Assembly: GCA_003550325.1 (NCBI GenBank)
Contig: QKWP01001883.1
Location: 38,403-102,402, forward strand
DNA from: Gigaspora rosea
Taxonomy: Eukaryota > Glomeromycota > Glomeromycetes > Diversisporales > Gigasporaceae
Length of the DNA stretch: 64,000 nt
Direction of reading: 5' to 3'
Shown: in pieces, positions 25,333 through 37,790 of the stretch
Layout: every line of letters starts with the position of its first letter
Numbering within the stretch: the first letter of the stretch is position 1
Notes under the pieces: generated by a model
What the model saw: the letters and a program-made list of their open reading frames with translations, nothing else
What the model was told of the DNA's origin: nothing
Database searches by the model: none
Translations under genes and position numbers: made by a program

Positions 25333-25460
25333 AATTAATATGTAGTTGTAAATAATCTTGGCTAACAAGTTTATTGTAATTTTATATGTTTTTTATATAA
25401 TTTTATATATAACAAAAAACTGGTCCAAAAAAGTGTACCAAATCATATAACTAATAAGCT

Positions 25461-25667
25461 GGTGATCCAGGACTCCAAAGAACTCTGATACAACTCAGAT
25501 CTGAGTTTGTATAATTTTAGCAGTATTTTAGCCAAATAGATGTATAAAATAGAGCAAAATTTGAAAATTTACTATATAAAAATGCAAAGTTTGATGAATT
25601 TCTATTCAAAATTTGCTTTTTTTAGAATCATCTGAGTTGTATTAGAGTTCTTCGGGGTTCTGGTAAC
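25461..25667. mobile_element. 207-bp MITE with ~40-bp TIRs
   Basis: GGTGATCCAGGACTCC followed by AAAGAACTCTGATACAACTC is mirrored by GAGTTGTATTAGAGTTCTTC and GGGGTTCTGGTAACC. There is no ORF. Confidence 0.7.
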
Positions 25668-26911
25668 CCTCAACTATGGGCAAGTAAAGCTGTTGAGGTC
25701 ATTGTACTAGTCATAGAAAAAAAAAAACAAAAACTAAGACATCGCGAGAATAAGAAACCCGGAACATTGCAGGTATACTTGCTAGCAAAACATGGACAAA
25801 TTCCAAATTCAAAAAAAAACAATTGCTATTTGTAAAAAATTAAATCAAAAAAGTAGTCTTAAAATTTTGCAAATATATTATTAATAAAGTTTTTGAAAAA
25901 TTAATTTGGGATGTATTTGGGATTTGGGTATGGACAAATTCCAAACTATAGTAATTTGGGATTTTGCCAACATGTATAATTGCAGGAGTTTGATGATAAT
26001 GACCTAACCCTAAGTATTGGCCATAGTTATAGCATAAATAGACTAGTATTTGGCCAGGTAATAATGATATGGCAGGAGGAAAAAAAATAAAAAAAATAAA
26101 CATATATAATATTAGTAAAATATTTGTAATTTCAAAAGCTTTTAATTTTATATATTAATTATTATAAATTTTATTTGTGAACATATTTATTTTTAGGAAA
26201 AAACTATTTGTACACTATGTGTATGTACACGGGTACTAATTAATTGATTTGCAAATCTGCGTAAAATATAAATTATAGACCAAAATTAAACCTGATTTAA
26301 AATTAGAATTAAAGTTACTTTGAGATTGGAAGAGGTTATTGCTTATATAAAATTTTGCAATAAATTTTTTTTGTTAGAGCCCAAAGAGTGGTTTCATAAG
26401 CAAAATTTTAAGTTATCATATATAGCTGTATTAAGTTATCATATGTACCTGTATTTATACACTAGTGTACAAATAGTAATTGCTTTATTTTTAATATAAG
26501 CATTATAAAAAAAAATTATGTTTACAAAAATTATAAATTTTTTTTGAATTTTCAATACTGGTCTGGGGTCCTATATATAAATCATTTATCATATAATTTT
26601 AGTAGACAATAAGATTTATATAGAAATTAAAAGTATATAACTAATAAAACTTTTATAATTGTAATTAAATTTGACTAAAATTTTATAATATAACTTATAG
26701 AACAAAAATGCACATTTTATAATAGTAAAATTTTAATAAAGTATATATGTAGTGCACAAATAATGCACATAAGTGCATATAAAACTTTAATAGTGCACAA
26801 AAATGCTCAATTATTTATTATAAATAAGAAATTTTCTCACTAGCATATTGAATAATATAAGATATAAATAATTAAAAGTAAAGTACTATAAAAAATAGGA
26901 TGTTGATAAAG
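25668..26911. other. AT-rich intergenic DNA
   Basis: No gene is supported. The 87-codon minus-strand frame at 25840-26103 shows no motif. Repeated TTTGGGAT(T/G)T words at 25905-25960 and GTGCA(C/T)A words at 26740-26810 are the only local structure. Confidence 0.5.
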
Positions 26912-27231
26912 CACACTACTGGTGTTCAACACCACATGTGTTTTGGTCAATTCAAATTCATGAAATTTGTGTAATGTAAAGATCAGGTGTAATGCAAATT
27001 TTTCAAAAAAATGTGTTTTTTTTCAAAATTGTCTATATCGAAAAATTCTGTCTAAAAATCCTATCTTCACATTCTAACAAAAAAAATTTCTTGCAAAATT
27101 TTGGTATATACTAACCCTAACCCAAACCCTAACTCAAAACCCTAACTCAAACTCTAACTCTAACTCTAACAACAAAAAAATTTTTTGCATATTATAATTT
27201 GTATTTACTAGTTGAACACCACTGGTGTGAT
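26912..27231. mobile_element. 320-bp inverted-repeat element with telomere-like interior
   Basis: The ends CACTACTGGTGTTCAAC and GTTGAACACCACTGGTG are inverted. The interior from 26976 starts GATCAGGTGTAATGCAAATT like the element at 2569-2812. It runs into an irregular block of CCCTAAC/ACCCTAACTC units (27105-27170). This could be one element nested in another. Confidence 0.6.
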
Positions 27232-27527
27232 ATATATATATTGAAAAATATATTTATTTTGTATGAACCAATTAAAAGTTTATGATAAAAAAAATCAAAA
27301 ATAGAAATTTCATTTTGATAGTATAAAAAACTGATATAGTTTTATTATAATGATCTATAAACTAATCGAATTTCAAGTTTAAAAAATTTTCTTATCTATA
27401 AATAAACTAGTATAAAAGTAAACAATAACAATATATTAAAAGCCAATTTTTTTAAATTTTTTTAACTAAAATTTTAACATACAAACAAATACCAAAAATC
27501 TTTTTTTAAAATATTATTATTTCAAAA

Positions 27528-28650
27528 ATGGCATTTTTCAAAAAATTTGTAAACACATTCAACAAAAAAGAATTACTCAATATTGAGCATCAATCTGAAA
27601 ATTTTGAAGCTACAAATAACAATTTTAAAGAAATTGATAATAAATTAGAGGTAAGTGGCAAAGACCCTTACACTAGTATTTGTGATACTAAAGCTACGTT
27701 GTCTTTAGGAATAGAACATTATTATGAATAATCAAATCTATTGGTATGATAATAATGTTTATTATTTTAGAGAATGCGAGTTTGTCTGCAAGTTATATTT
27801 TGGTAAAGTTAGCTGCAATCCATGGATGAATAGAAATTTCATACTAAAGCAGGTTAGTTTTTTTTGCAGCTTCAAGAAAAAAATTGGCCAGAAATTCAAC
27901 AGAATTTTGATTTGAATTGTGGAAATGAAAATGGAGATTCAACTCTATTTGATAATGACCAATTCACTTTATTGACAAACAATTCAGAAGATTTAGTAAT
28001 TGAACCTCCCAGACTATTTATTAATGGAGAGAATCAATTAACTAGTTCTAAATCTACACTAATTAAAAATTCAATTAGTGACAAATTTTTTTATCAAATG
28101 TGTTTATTTTTTTAATTTTAGTTATACCTACTTTGCTTGTTCGTATATTTTTCTTTTTTGCTATTGTAATTTTTGAATTAAAACCAATTTTAATTAGATT
28201 AGAATTGAGCAAAAATAATTTTAACTATATGTTAGATCCTCAACAAATTTTATTTACACAAGCTCAAATTAATTCATATTTCTTAGGTAATGATAGATTT
28301 ACAGTTGAGGATACAATACTGATACAATTAATGATTTGGTTACTGATAAATTAAAATCTCAAAACTTACCAATTATTCATGTTTGTCTAAATGAAAATAA
28401 CCAGTATATTTTTGCTAAGAATAGAAGATTTTATTGTTATTAGCAAGCTATTCAAAAAGGTGCAAACTTTAAAAAAGTACTTGTAAGAATAGTTAGAGAA
28501 ACTAATGAAAATGCTGGTTTTTGGTTAGAAAAGAGAAAAAAGTTTAAAAATTATTAAAAACAAAATTTGGAATAATGTAGTTGTTTCACATCTTGCTAGA
28601 CCAAATAAAATTTGTCAAGAAAACAGAGAGGTTTGGGTAAAAGATTTTTA
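27528..28650 (+). pseudogene. Broken gene with ParB/sulfiredoxin-like motif
   Basis: Exon 1 (27528-27650, 41 codons) ends at a good GTAAGT donor. A second exon starts after TTTTTTTTGCAG at 27870 and reads LQEKNWPEIQQNFDLN and onward. A third segment (about 28150-28640) contains LDPQQILFTQAQINSYFLGN, DLVTDKLKSQNLPIIHVCLN and YIFAKNRRFYCYQQAIQKG. The order of a Q.I substrate-binding helix, a short beta strand and an NRR..Y block resembles the ParB/Srx-like fold found in some eukaryotic proteins. This is a weak, motif-level call. Lesions are a 10-11 bp tandem duplication (GATACAATACT/GATACAATTA, near 28308-28328) that shifts the frame and a TAG directly before QAIQKG (28441-28443). The neighbours are other decayed ORFs, so the block may be a dead mobile element. 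Confidence 0.5.
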
Positions 28651-29285
28651 ATTTTTATATTTATTTTTTTATTGTATTATATATATTTATTTATAATAAA
28701 TTAACAATTGCTTTTTTATATAATTACAATAATTTTTTTATACTTGTTATTTTAAATTTAAATTTTTATACTTGTTATTATAAAGTATTTTAAAATTTAT
28801 ACTCATTTAACAAATTTTTTATTTATGTTTACTATAATAAAAGTATTTTAAAAATTTATACAATTAACTAATTTTTATTATATTAATTATTATAAAAGAA
28901 TTTTAAAAATTTTAATTTTTTATTAACAACAAACTAGACTAACTAGGCTTGTAGCCTGAGAACTGGGACTGGCATACCAAGTACTAGCTTCAGCTCAAAA
29001 AAAAAAGTGGGATGCCCTGCAGGGTATTAAGTTGTACTTGGTTATTTGTTTAATTAATTTAACTATGTGGCCAGGCCACATAATCCTTTCAAGTCTTTTG
29101 GCAAGATAAGTGTATGTACGCAAAATTGCTATGCAATTTTGAATTTGTTTATTTATTTTAATTTGTATTAACTAACAATCTTATAAAAACAATAATCTAA
29201 TCATCCAATAAAAGAAATTAAAATTGGTTTATAATAAAACATAGATTTTTGAATTTGAATTTTGTTTAACTCAAAGCTAAATGAA
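28651..29285. other. AT-rich intergenic DNA
   Basis: Mostly TTTAAAATTTTTATA-like low-complexity sequence. A GC-richer patch at 28935-29030 (CTAGGCTTGTAGCC, CTGGGACTGGCA, GATGCCCTGCAGGG) is the only contrast. No gene. Confidence 0.5.
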
Positions 29286-30021
29286 TTACAAAACTATTTT
29301 GTTCTTTGATTTTTTAATATTACGAATCATTTTTCTATATTGAATAACTACATAATTCATCTCTTGCATATATAGCTTTTTACAGCAAAATAAAATTTTA
29401 TGAATTTTAGATTTAATTATTTCAAAAAGTTCTGGATCTTTGATTGATATATTTATATCTTCATTACTAAGAAATATTGATTGTAGTGTTTTCTTGTACT
29501 TGATATTAATAAATTTTGGTATTTGGTGTGTTGTTTATAATTTTTATTGTAGACTGGTTGCAGAATTTCTATATGATTTTTCCTTTAATTTGATTAGCAA
29601 GTTGTTGAAAAAGAATTTCTATTTTTGATATTGGCTTTAAAAGTTCTAGTATTTCTAAATATAATTCTGGTTTAAATTGATATTTGCTATATTTTATAGC
29701 AAAATCAATTATATATTGATTTGGAGTTTGTGAATTTAAAATTTCATTTTTTATATTTTGATATTTTATCAAGACTTTATTACTTGATAATTCTAATTGA
29801 TCACAAAAACAAAGATTTTCATTAATTATTTTAATAAAATATTAATAAAGATTTGAATTTTGTGAAAAGATTTGATTTTGTTTAAGTAATGATATATTAT
29901 TGATCTAAACTCCAAGCAATTTCTTTTTTTCATAATAAATTTTTGAATAAAATTCTTTCCATTTTTTTGTTTCTGTTTGTATTTTTTTAAAATAATTTAT
30001 TTGTATTTTACTGATTTTCAT
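29286..30021 (-). pseudogene. Decayed ORF, helical, Lys/Ile-rich
   Basis: From ATG at 30021 the minus strand reads MKISKIQINYFKKIQ..., then meets stops, shifts frame and resumes as IIDFAIKYSKYQFKPELYLE (29620-29730). A final stretch contains KLYMQEMNYVVIQYRKM and ends at TAA 29286-29288. At least three in-frame stops or shifts are needed to span it. The product would be mostly helical and basic. I do not recognise a family. Coding bias across frames suggests a formerly real gene. Confidence 0.4.
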
Positions 30022-30394
30022 TTTAAATTACTAAAAGAAGATGACAATTAAGGGCATTTATAGTTTATTTTTGCTAAGCTACATTTTTTCATATTCTAGT
30101 TTGTAATTAATTACTTGTTTGAATACATTTTTGTTATTTTTTTTACCATAAAATCGCTTTCTATGTTTTATATTGTCTTTATATTTCTGGTGCTTTTTTT
30201 GTTGAATCATAAGAAATATTTGATACTCCTAATGTATTTGATTTGTATTTGTTTTTAAAAATTATTATTTTTAAAAAAATATAAAATTATAAAGAATTCA
30301 CTCTAAAGTTTAAAAAAATAAATTTAGAATTTTTTTTAAAGAATAAGTTATTTTTAAACTAAAAAAATTGCTGACCAACAGGAATTAACCGATG

Positions 30395-30765
30395 CGATGA
30401 TAAAATTTTAAATCAAAAATATAAAATTTTATTAAATAATATGCAAGATGTTACTCAACGCAATATAGCATTATTGCAAGACAAAAATAATTTGAACTAA
30501 GCCAATACTGCATTACAAAAAAGAGTTGAAGAATTAATGAATGGATTAAATCTATCAACTAAAACAATTGAAGAGCTAACAAAATCAAATAATGCATACA
30601 AAATTGGAATTCAGAAAATAGAAGATGAATGAAACTTTTACAAAGCAGCAAATTTTGAAGAATTTAACAAATTTATTGAAAACTATGTAGTTAATTTATT
30701 TGATAATTTAAATTTCAACAACCCAATCATAAACAAGATTTTTGGAGTTATACAAAAGCTTAATT
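30395..30765 (+). pseudogene. Decayed coiled-coil ORF
   Basis: The plus strand reads NNMQDVTQRNIALLQDKNNL, stop, ANTALQKRVEELMNGLNLST and KTIEELTKSN, with another stop near 30632. It then reads NFEEFNKFIENYVVNLFDNL. Heptad-like Leu/Ile spacing suggests a coiled coil. Two in-frame stops (near 30497 and 30630) show that it is dead. Its orientation is the same as the broken ParB-like gene at 27.5-28.65 kb. Confidence 0.4.
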
Positions 30766-31104
30766 TATTGAACAATAGATATATTTATATAATCTATACC
30801 AAATTTTTGAAACCAGTATTTGTAATTTTGTATGCTCATCTCATCGATTTTAGAAAATTTCGTATAACTGAAATTTTATTTATGAATTTATTAACAGTAT
30901 TTTGTACTTTAACTTTTATTTTTTCACGAGTTAATTACTTATTTGTGTGCGTAAAATACAATAAATAAGCTCAAGATTTATTTAGTTTAGTATATAAAAT
31001 TTGTCAAACAAAAATTGTGATTTAATTGGTAAATTTTAAATTTACAAATTAATAAATGTTGATCTGATTATAAATTTACAAATTGATAAATTTTAAATTA
31101 CAAA

Positions 31105-33005
31105 TTAGTAAATGAAATTTCAAGTTTCAAGTTTTTGTTAAATATATTTTCAAAATAACATACTATTAGACAATGATTTACAAAAAATTTTACTATGCTA
31201 ACTAAAAAAATTTTATTACAAGACTTGTAGAGCATATCTCAGAGCATTTAAATCTCAAATTTCTTGAAAAATATTAAAAACTCATGGAGATATCAACGAT
31301 TTGTAAATTTGGACACATATGTTTTCGCAAGTTTTCCCCTAAACTTCAACTGATTCCGGAAGCACTTTCTCAAAATAAGTAACTGATAGAATAGGTATTC
31401 AAGAGTTTACTATAAAAATTTCAGCTTATTTGGTCAAATATTCATTGATTAACAACACATATGGGCCAATTTGATGCATTCCATTAGTGTGATATTTTCG
31501 ATATTGCACATCAATTTTGTGATTATCTTGAATTTAAACCAATTAGGTTCTTATTTTATTTGTTTTGATTTCTATTTGGAAAATTTGTTACTCGATTGTT
31601 ACTCAATCCTAAAAAGAAAAAACAACCAATTTAGGCCGAATTATTCTGGTTATGGGCCAGATTTATTATTTTTTTATTATAATGCTGTAATGACATGATT
31701 TTGTCACATCAAACGATCTTCATATGCATCAAATTCACCCATATAAATTTTTATTTTATTTCCAGATTCGGGATGTTTTAAAATTTTCATTTTTGATGAA
31801 GACGGAAAAATCACCATCACAGGCTAAATTTTTTAAAGCTACATAATAATATATATTCAACTTCTACAAACCATTAGAGTATGGTCATAAAATTTTTCTT
31901 GTGAAATTTTATAGTATTTGGATAAGAATTGGTAGAGTTATTGAAATTTTTTGTTTGTTTACTAATTAGTAAAAATTTCAAGTTTTTTGTTAGATACGTT
32001 TTCAAAATAACCCACTGTTCAGCGATGATTTACAAGAAATTTTACTATGCTAACTAAAAAAGTTCTATAACAAGCCTTGTAGGGCATATCTCAGAGCATT
32101 TGAATCTCAAATTTCGTGCGTTTTTACAAGTTTTGCCCTAAACTTCAAATGTTTCTAGAAGGGCTTTCTCCAAATGAAACCTCAAAAATTCATCTAAGTA
32201 AGCTGATAGAATAGGTATTCGAAAGTTTATCATAAATATTTCAGCTCATTTGGTCAAATATTCATCGATAAACAATGATTTTTTATTTTATTTCCAGATT
32301 CAGAATTTTTTTAAAATTTTTAATTTTGATGAAGATGAAAAAATTACCATTACAGGCTAGATTTTTTAAAGCTACATAATAATATATGTTCAAATTCTAC
32401 AAACCATTAGAGTATGGTCACAAAATTTTTCCTGTGAAATCTCATAGTATTTGGACAAATATTGATGAAGTTATTGAATTTTTTCATTTATTTACAAATT
32501 AGTAAGAATTTCAAGTTTTTTATTAGATACATTTTCAAAATAACCCACTATACGGTGATGATTTACAAGAAATTTTACTATGCTAACTAAAAAAAAATTT
32601 ATAACAAGCCTTGTAGGATCTCAGAGCATTTGAATCTCAAATTTCATGCGTTTTTACAAGTTTTGCCCTAAACTTCAAATGTTTCTAGAAGGGCTTTCTC
32701 CAAATGAAACCTCAAAAATTCATCTAAGTAAGCTGATAGAATAGGTATTTGAGAGTTTATTATAAAAATTTCAGCTCATTTGGTCAAATATTCATTGATT
32801 AACAACAATTTTTCATTTTATTTACAGATTCGGGATTTTTTAAAGTTTTCAATTTTAATAAAGACGGAAAAATTACCATTATTGGCTAGATTTTTAAAGC
32901 AACATAATAATATATGTTCAAATTCTACAAACTATTAGAGTATGATCATAAAATTTTTTTTGTGAAATCTCATAGTATTTGGACCATTATTGATGAAGTT
33001 ATATT
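31105..33005 (+). repeat. Three direct copies of a ~530-bp repeat
   Basis: Copies start near 31105, 31965 and 32505. Each contains AATTTCAAGTTTTT(T)GTTAGATA, CAAAATAAC, GATTTACAAGAAATTTTACT, ATGCTAACTAAAAAA, GAGCATTTGAATCTCAAATT, AAGTTTTGCCCTAAACTTCAA, CTGATAGAATAGGTATTC and CTACAAACCATTAGAGTATG in the same order. Copy 1 is longer because of extra sequence at about 31471-31735. Copies 2 and 3 are the most alike. There is no ORF in any copy. Confidence 0.85.
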
Positions 33006-34281
33006 AATTAAATAAATAATTGAAAAAATATTCTTTTTTTAAATGGTTAAACAATAAATTAAAAAATTTTTAATGATTATTTCTAGTTTTGTGATTGTTA
33101 TATTAATGAAATAGTTTAAAAAATCAACCAATTCAAATAATTAATTTATCTAATAATTTCAAAAATTTATTAATTTTTGATACAATTTGTTCTGCAAAAT
33201 TTTAATTGTGAAATTTATTTTACTATTAGGAAGATTTGCTGGATTGGTACATTACTAATAAATACTTATGAATTTTTGATAACAACACAAAAAATAAATT
33301 TGATCAGAAGTTTTTGGAAAGACAAATTTTAGGTTACAATGTATCCTGAATTTAATAAATTTAGGATACATTTAGACCATCCTAAAAAATCTTTCATTAT
33401 ATCTAAAAAATTATCAAAAATCTTTCATCATTTTTCTTTCATCATGTTTTTCTGAATTCCCAGCATTTTACTAGTAACTTTCTTAAAAAAAAAAATTGAC
33501 ACAAAATGTAATTGTATTCCAAAAAACATGATTTTTTTATGGAAAAACACTATTTTTGGGTGAAACCGGACTTTTACTAATAAACTTCAAAAAAAAAATA
33601 TGCACAACATCAAATTTCAAAATTCTTTCATCATTGAAAATCTTTCATATTTACCTTAGATTTTGGAGGGGTCTAATGTCACACTCCTTTTTAACTATAA
33701 ACACATGGGTGACAATTAATAACTTGTCACACCCTATTATATATGACTAAAATCATGAGCTTATTAATGACTAATGCAGTAGCCCATACTACCAATCAGT
33801 CACCATATGGCAGTGGCTCTGATTGGCTTGTTGGTTACTGTGCCTCAGAGTTGTAACATTATTTGATCACTACGTTACCCTACTAATTATTTAAAAACAA
33901 TAAGTAAAGGACAAATATTACAAACAATCCTATTGGCTCTATGTCATATGATGGACACAGCTTTAGACAACCCCTATTTTTAGAATCAGAAAAACTTGCT
34001 CTATAATTTTAATTAATAGTTCAACCTGTTGCACTTCTAACAAAAAATGATCCTCTCACAATTTTGTATTAATTTTGACCATAACCCTAACTCTAATTCT
34101 AGGCGGAATTAATTATTAGTACATTAGGGGCACAAAATGCACAGGAGCACCATTTAGATTTTTCCAAGAAAAAAATCAAAACCACAAATTTTATATAATT
34201 TGCAATATTTTTTCTGTTATTATTTATTGATTGTTAGCAAGCAATTTAGTTTTAATATGAAGATCCTTTATACGTGTATCT
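33006..34281. other. AT-rich intergenic DNA
   Basis: No gene seen. A short inverted pair (TTTAATAAATTTAGGATACA region at 33340-33375) is the only structure noted. ACCCTAACTCTAATTCT occurs at 34083. Confidence 0.45.
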
Positions 34282-34765
34282 AATAAATTGTTAAATTTTG
34301 ATTTTTTTTAAAAAAAATATAACTGCTTAGCAATGACTATCTGATCTAAATAATAAATTATTGTAATTACTAAACTTTAAATAAACGTATATTTTTATTC
34401 AATTAATAAATCACGAAATACAGTAGGGTTCGCTTTTTAATATAATCTATAAGCCAAAAATTGGCCAATCGGATTTAATGACCGTTATGCTAAAAGAATC
34501 GATGTGGTTGGACACTGCTTTAGACGTCTCTATATAAGATGCGACCTACAACATCTGGGTTGGTTAAAGCGGAGTGAAATTTAGTTAGGGTTAGGGTTAC
34601 CATTTTAATGCAATTAGAAGGTTTTTTTATATATAGATATCAAGAATCCAATTTATGCAGTATGTAGATCATATATTGACTCCGCTTTATAACCGACCCC
34701 CATTTTTGGATAAAAGTCATTGTTAGAATAAAGTTGTTCGTTTTGGGAGAATTATGCAACTAATC
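34282..34765. repeat. Direct duplicate of kinase 3' flank (left copy)
   Basis: The sequence AACTGCTTAGCAATGACTAT through CAAAAATTGGCCAATCGG to GAGAATTATGCAACTAA matches 37785-38100, which lies immediately 3' of kinase B. This left copy should therefore be the 3' flank of another kinase copy (relic E). It carries a MITE at 34557-34699 that the right copy lacks. Confidence 0.8.
34557..34699. mobile_element. 143-bp MITE, GGGTTGGTTAAAGCGGAGT ends
   Basis: The left end GGGTTGGTTAAAGCGGAGT and right end ACTCCGCTTTATAACCGACCC are inverted. The paralogous flank at 38030-38045 reads ACAACATCCATTTTTGG without it, which serves as an empty site. The interior contains TTAGGGTTAGGGTTACC. Confidence 0.75.
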
Positions 34766-34799
34766 ATTTGTCACTCGACCCACTTCAACCACATGACGA

Positions 34800-37650
34800 A
34801 GTAATACACATATGGGATCTCGCCTCGCTGCTCACGTGGTCCACAGACAGTTCCTAGAATCATGTCCCGCTAATGCATCATCATTTTTGTTCTTCTGTTC
34901 GATCAGGCTTAACACAGCAGCCATCTCCAATATCCGGGTTGTCCACCCGGGCTATTTACCACACCTTTATATCAACCTAGTTACCAAAGATCTCCTTCCC
35001 AGTGGCGAGTGGGTGGGTAACAACCCCTCTACTCTCTTCCTCCATTCCTTATAATCTCATACTGACTCAACTGATCCAACATTTCTTACACAATACCTTA
35101 TCATTATTCATTCTCAATACCCATCATCAATACCTCATACTTTCTCAACGAAATCAATACCCCCATGCAATACCTCATTTTTACTCATTTCACATACTCA
35201 TAATATCCATCATTACTAACTCCTACTTATCCTCATCAACTCTATGCCAAGGACCCGGTTCACAGTGGTAAACGGATGCCACGTGACAACATCACAGCAT
35301 CTAACCTTTCTTCCTTTAACCATTAGCTACCAAAGCACTCATCTTTGATATCTGGGTTGTCTACCCGTACCACTCCCGTACCCGGGCTATCAACCCCATC
35401 TGTATGCTAACCTAACTACCAAGATCTCCTTCCCAGTAGTGGATGAGTAGGTAAGAACCCCCTACTCTCTTCCTCTTAAATAACAATCCCTTATAACTAT
35501 CCCCTATCCAACCGAACCAACATCTCTCACATAATACCCTATCCTTATTCATTCTCTATATCCATCATCAGACTTCAAACTTACTCAACCGAGCCAATAC
35601 CCCTCACGCAATATCTCATTCTTACTCCTTTCCCATACTATAATACCCATCACCAATAAGTCATACCTACCACTCATCAACTTTATGTCAAGAACCTGGT
35701 TCACGGTAATACATGGATGTCACATGACAATGTCATGGCATCTAACTCTTAAACCATCAGCTACTCAACAACCATCAGTACCAAAACATTCATCTTCGAC
35801 ATCTGGGTTGTCCACTCAGGCTACCAACCACACCTGTACATCAACCTAACTACCAAGGTCTCTTTCCCAATAGTGGGTGGGTGGGTAACAACCCTAAACC
35901 TCTTTCTTTCAAATAACCATCCTTATAACTATCCCTTATCCAACCAATCCAACATCTCTTACACAATACCTTATCCTTATTCATTATATTCGTCACCAAT
36001 ACCTCATACTTACTCGACTGAACCAATACCTCCTATGCAATACCTCATTCTTACTTATTTCCCATATTCCTAATATCCGTCACCAATATCATACTTACCA
36101 CTCAGTCAACTACATATCAAGGACCCGGCTCACAGATGCATCGTGACAACGTCACGGCATCTGACTCTTAACAATCATCAGTTACCAAAGCATCCATCTT
36201 CGACATCCGAGTTGTCCACCCGGGCTATCGATCACATCTGTATATCAACCTAACCACCAAGATCTTCTTCCCAGTGGTGAGCGGGTGGGTACAACTTCCC
36301 CACTCTCTACTTCCAAATATACTTCCCTTATAACGTCATACTGACCCAATTGAACCAACATCTCTCACACACTACCTTACGTTTTTCCATTCTCTATACC
36401 TGTCGCTAATACCTCATACTTACCTAACCAAACCAATACCTCCCACGCAATACCACATTCTTACTAACTTCCCATGCTCCTAATATCAATCACCAATAGC
36501 TCGTACTTACCACTCATCAACCTACGTCAAGGACTCAGTTCATAGCGATAAACAGATGCCACGTGACAACATCACAGCATCTAATTCTCCTTCCTTAAAC
36601 AACCATCAGTTACCAAAGCATTCATCTTCGACATCCGGGTTGCCCACCCGGGCTATCAATCACACCTGTATATCAACCTAACCACCAAGATCTCCTTCCT
36701 AGTGGTGAGCGGGTGGGTACAACTTTTCTACTCTCTTCTTCTTAATAACCTTCCTTTATAACCTCATACTGACCCATCCGAACCAACATCTCTCATACAA
36801 TACCTTACGCTTTTCCATTCTCTATATCTGTCACCAATACCTCATACTTACTCAACCAAACCAATACCTCCCACGCAATACCTCATTCTTACTCACTTCC
36901 CATACTCCTAATATCCATCACCAATAACTTATACTTACCACTCATCAACCTACGTCAAGGACTCAGTTCATAATGATAAACAGATGCCACGTGACAACGT
37001 CACAGTTCCTTCCTTAGACAACCATCAGCTATTAAAGCATTCATCTTCGGGTTGTCCACCCGGGTTATCAACCATACTATAACCCCACCAAAACACGAGA
37101 ACTCTCATTAAACCCAAATGTCCAACACATTATTCCTACCCATTTCTTATACGTACAATATCCGTCATAAACACCTCATATTACCCAAACGTCAACTCTT
37201 CATCATGGACTAAGTCCCAGTCCTGTGACACATGGATGCCTCCTAACTTCGTTCACGGGTTTTGCTTTTTCCTAATACCCGACCTGTTCGACCAGACCAA
37301 CCAGCCACTCACCTTCGATGTTCGGGTTGTCCACCCGAGCTATCGAACCTCCCATAAGACCACTGAACCCACAAATACTCCCACCTAGTGGTGGGTGGGC
37401 GGGAACCAACGACAAAGCTAGACTTCCGTCGAGCTAGCAGCTAAAACAAAAGATGGAAACAATTTCCCACACCTAATAGCCATTTTTCATTACCCCATAC
37501 TTACATATCCCAATTCAATACATCATCCTTACCCACTTCTCATATACCCGTCACCATTACCTCACACTCACCAGTCGTCACCTCTACGTGGGTCATGGTT
37601 TCGTGACAAATGGATGCCACGTGGCTTCGTTCACGGCATCTCAAATTCTC
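34800..37650. repeat. Seven-unit ~420-bp tandem array (minisatellite-like)
   Basis: The core CCGGGTTGTCCACCCGGGCT or a variant begins at 34934, 35352, 35803, 36207, 36635, 37048 and 37322, at spacings of 418, 451, 404, 428, 413 and 274 bp. Each unit also has CCAAGATCTCCTTCCCAGT, GTGAGTGGGTGGGTAACAAC, a C/T-rich stretch with CCAATACCTCATACTTACTC, and GGATGCCACGTGACAAC with GTCACGGCATCTAAC. The array is much richer in GC and in C over G than its surroundings. Reading frames across it (for example 34812-35271) have no conserved protein. The right end joins a fragment of a kinase last exon. Confidence 0.9.
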
Positions 37651-37790
37651 CCACATCGTCCCTCCATAATATCACATGAGCGAGATTGAAATATTCGCAT
37701 AAGTCCCGGTTTCAAAAAAGCATTTTAATGAAGAAATTCCATAATTCGACAAAGGTTTTAATTTGTATTTGTACTGTTTCAATTTGTTAA
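37651..37790 (-). pseudogene. Kinase last-exon fragment (relic E)
   Basis: CTCCCACATCGTC, CATGAGCGAGATTGAAATA, AGTCCCGGTTTCAAAA and AATTCGACAAAGGTTTTAAT match the last exon of kinases A-D, which encodes the YFLKPGLLRVFQSRSRD tail. The fragment stops at GTATTGTTTCAA-like sequence and is joined directly to the 3' flank of kinase B. The rest of this gene copy is missing. With the flank at 34282-34765 it marks a fifth kinase unit destroyed by the tandem array and a deletion. Confidence 0.8.

Noticed and set aside
34812..35271. ORFs in the 420-bp tandem array
   Set aside because: Frames are not kept between array units, so there is no selection for protein.
34800..37650. CRISPR-like array
   Set aside because: Units of about 420 bp with similar rather than unique spacers, in a eukaryotic context. 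It is a tandem repeat, not CRISPR.
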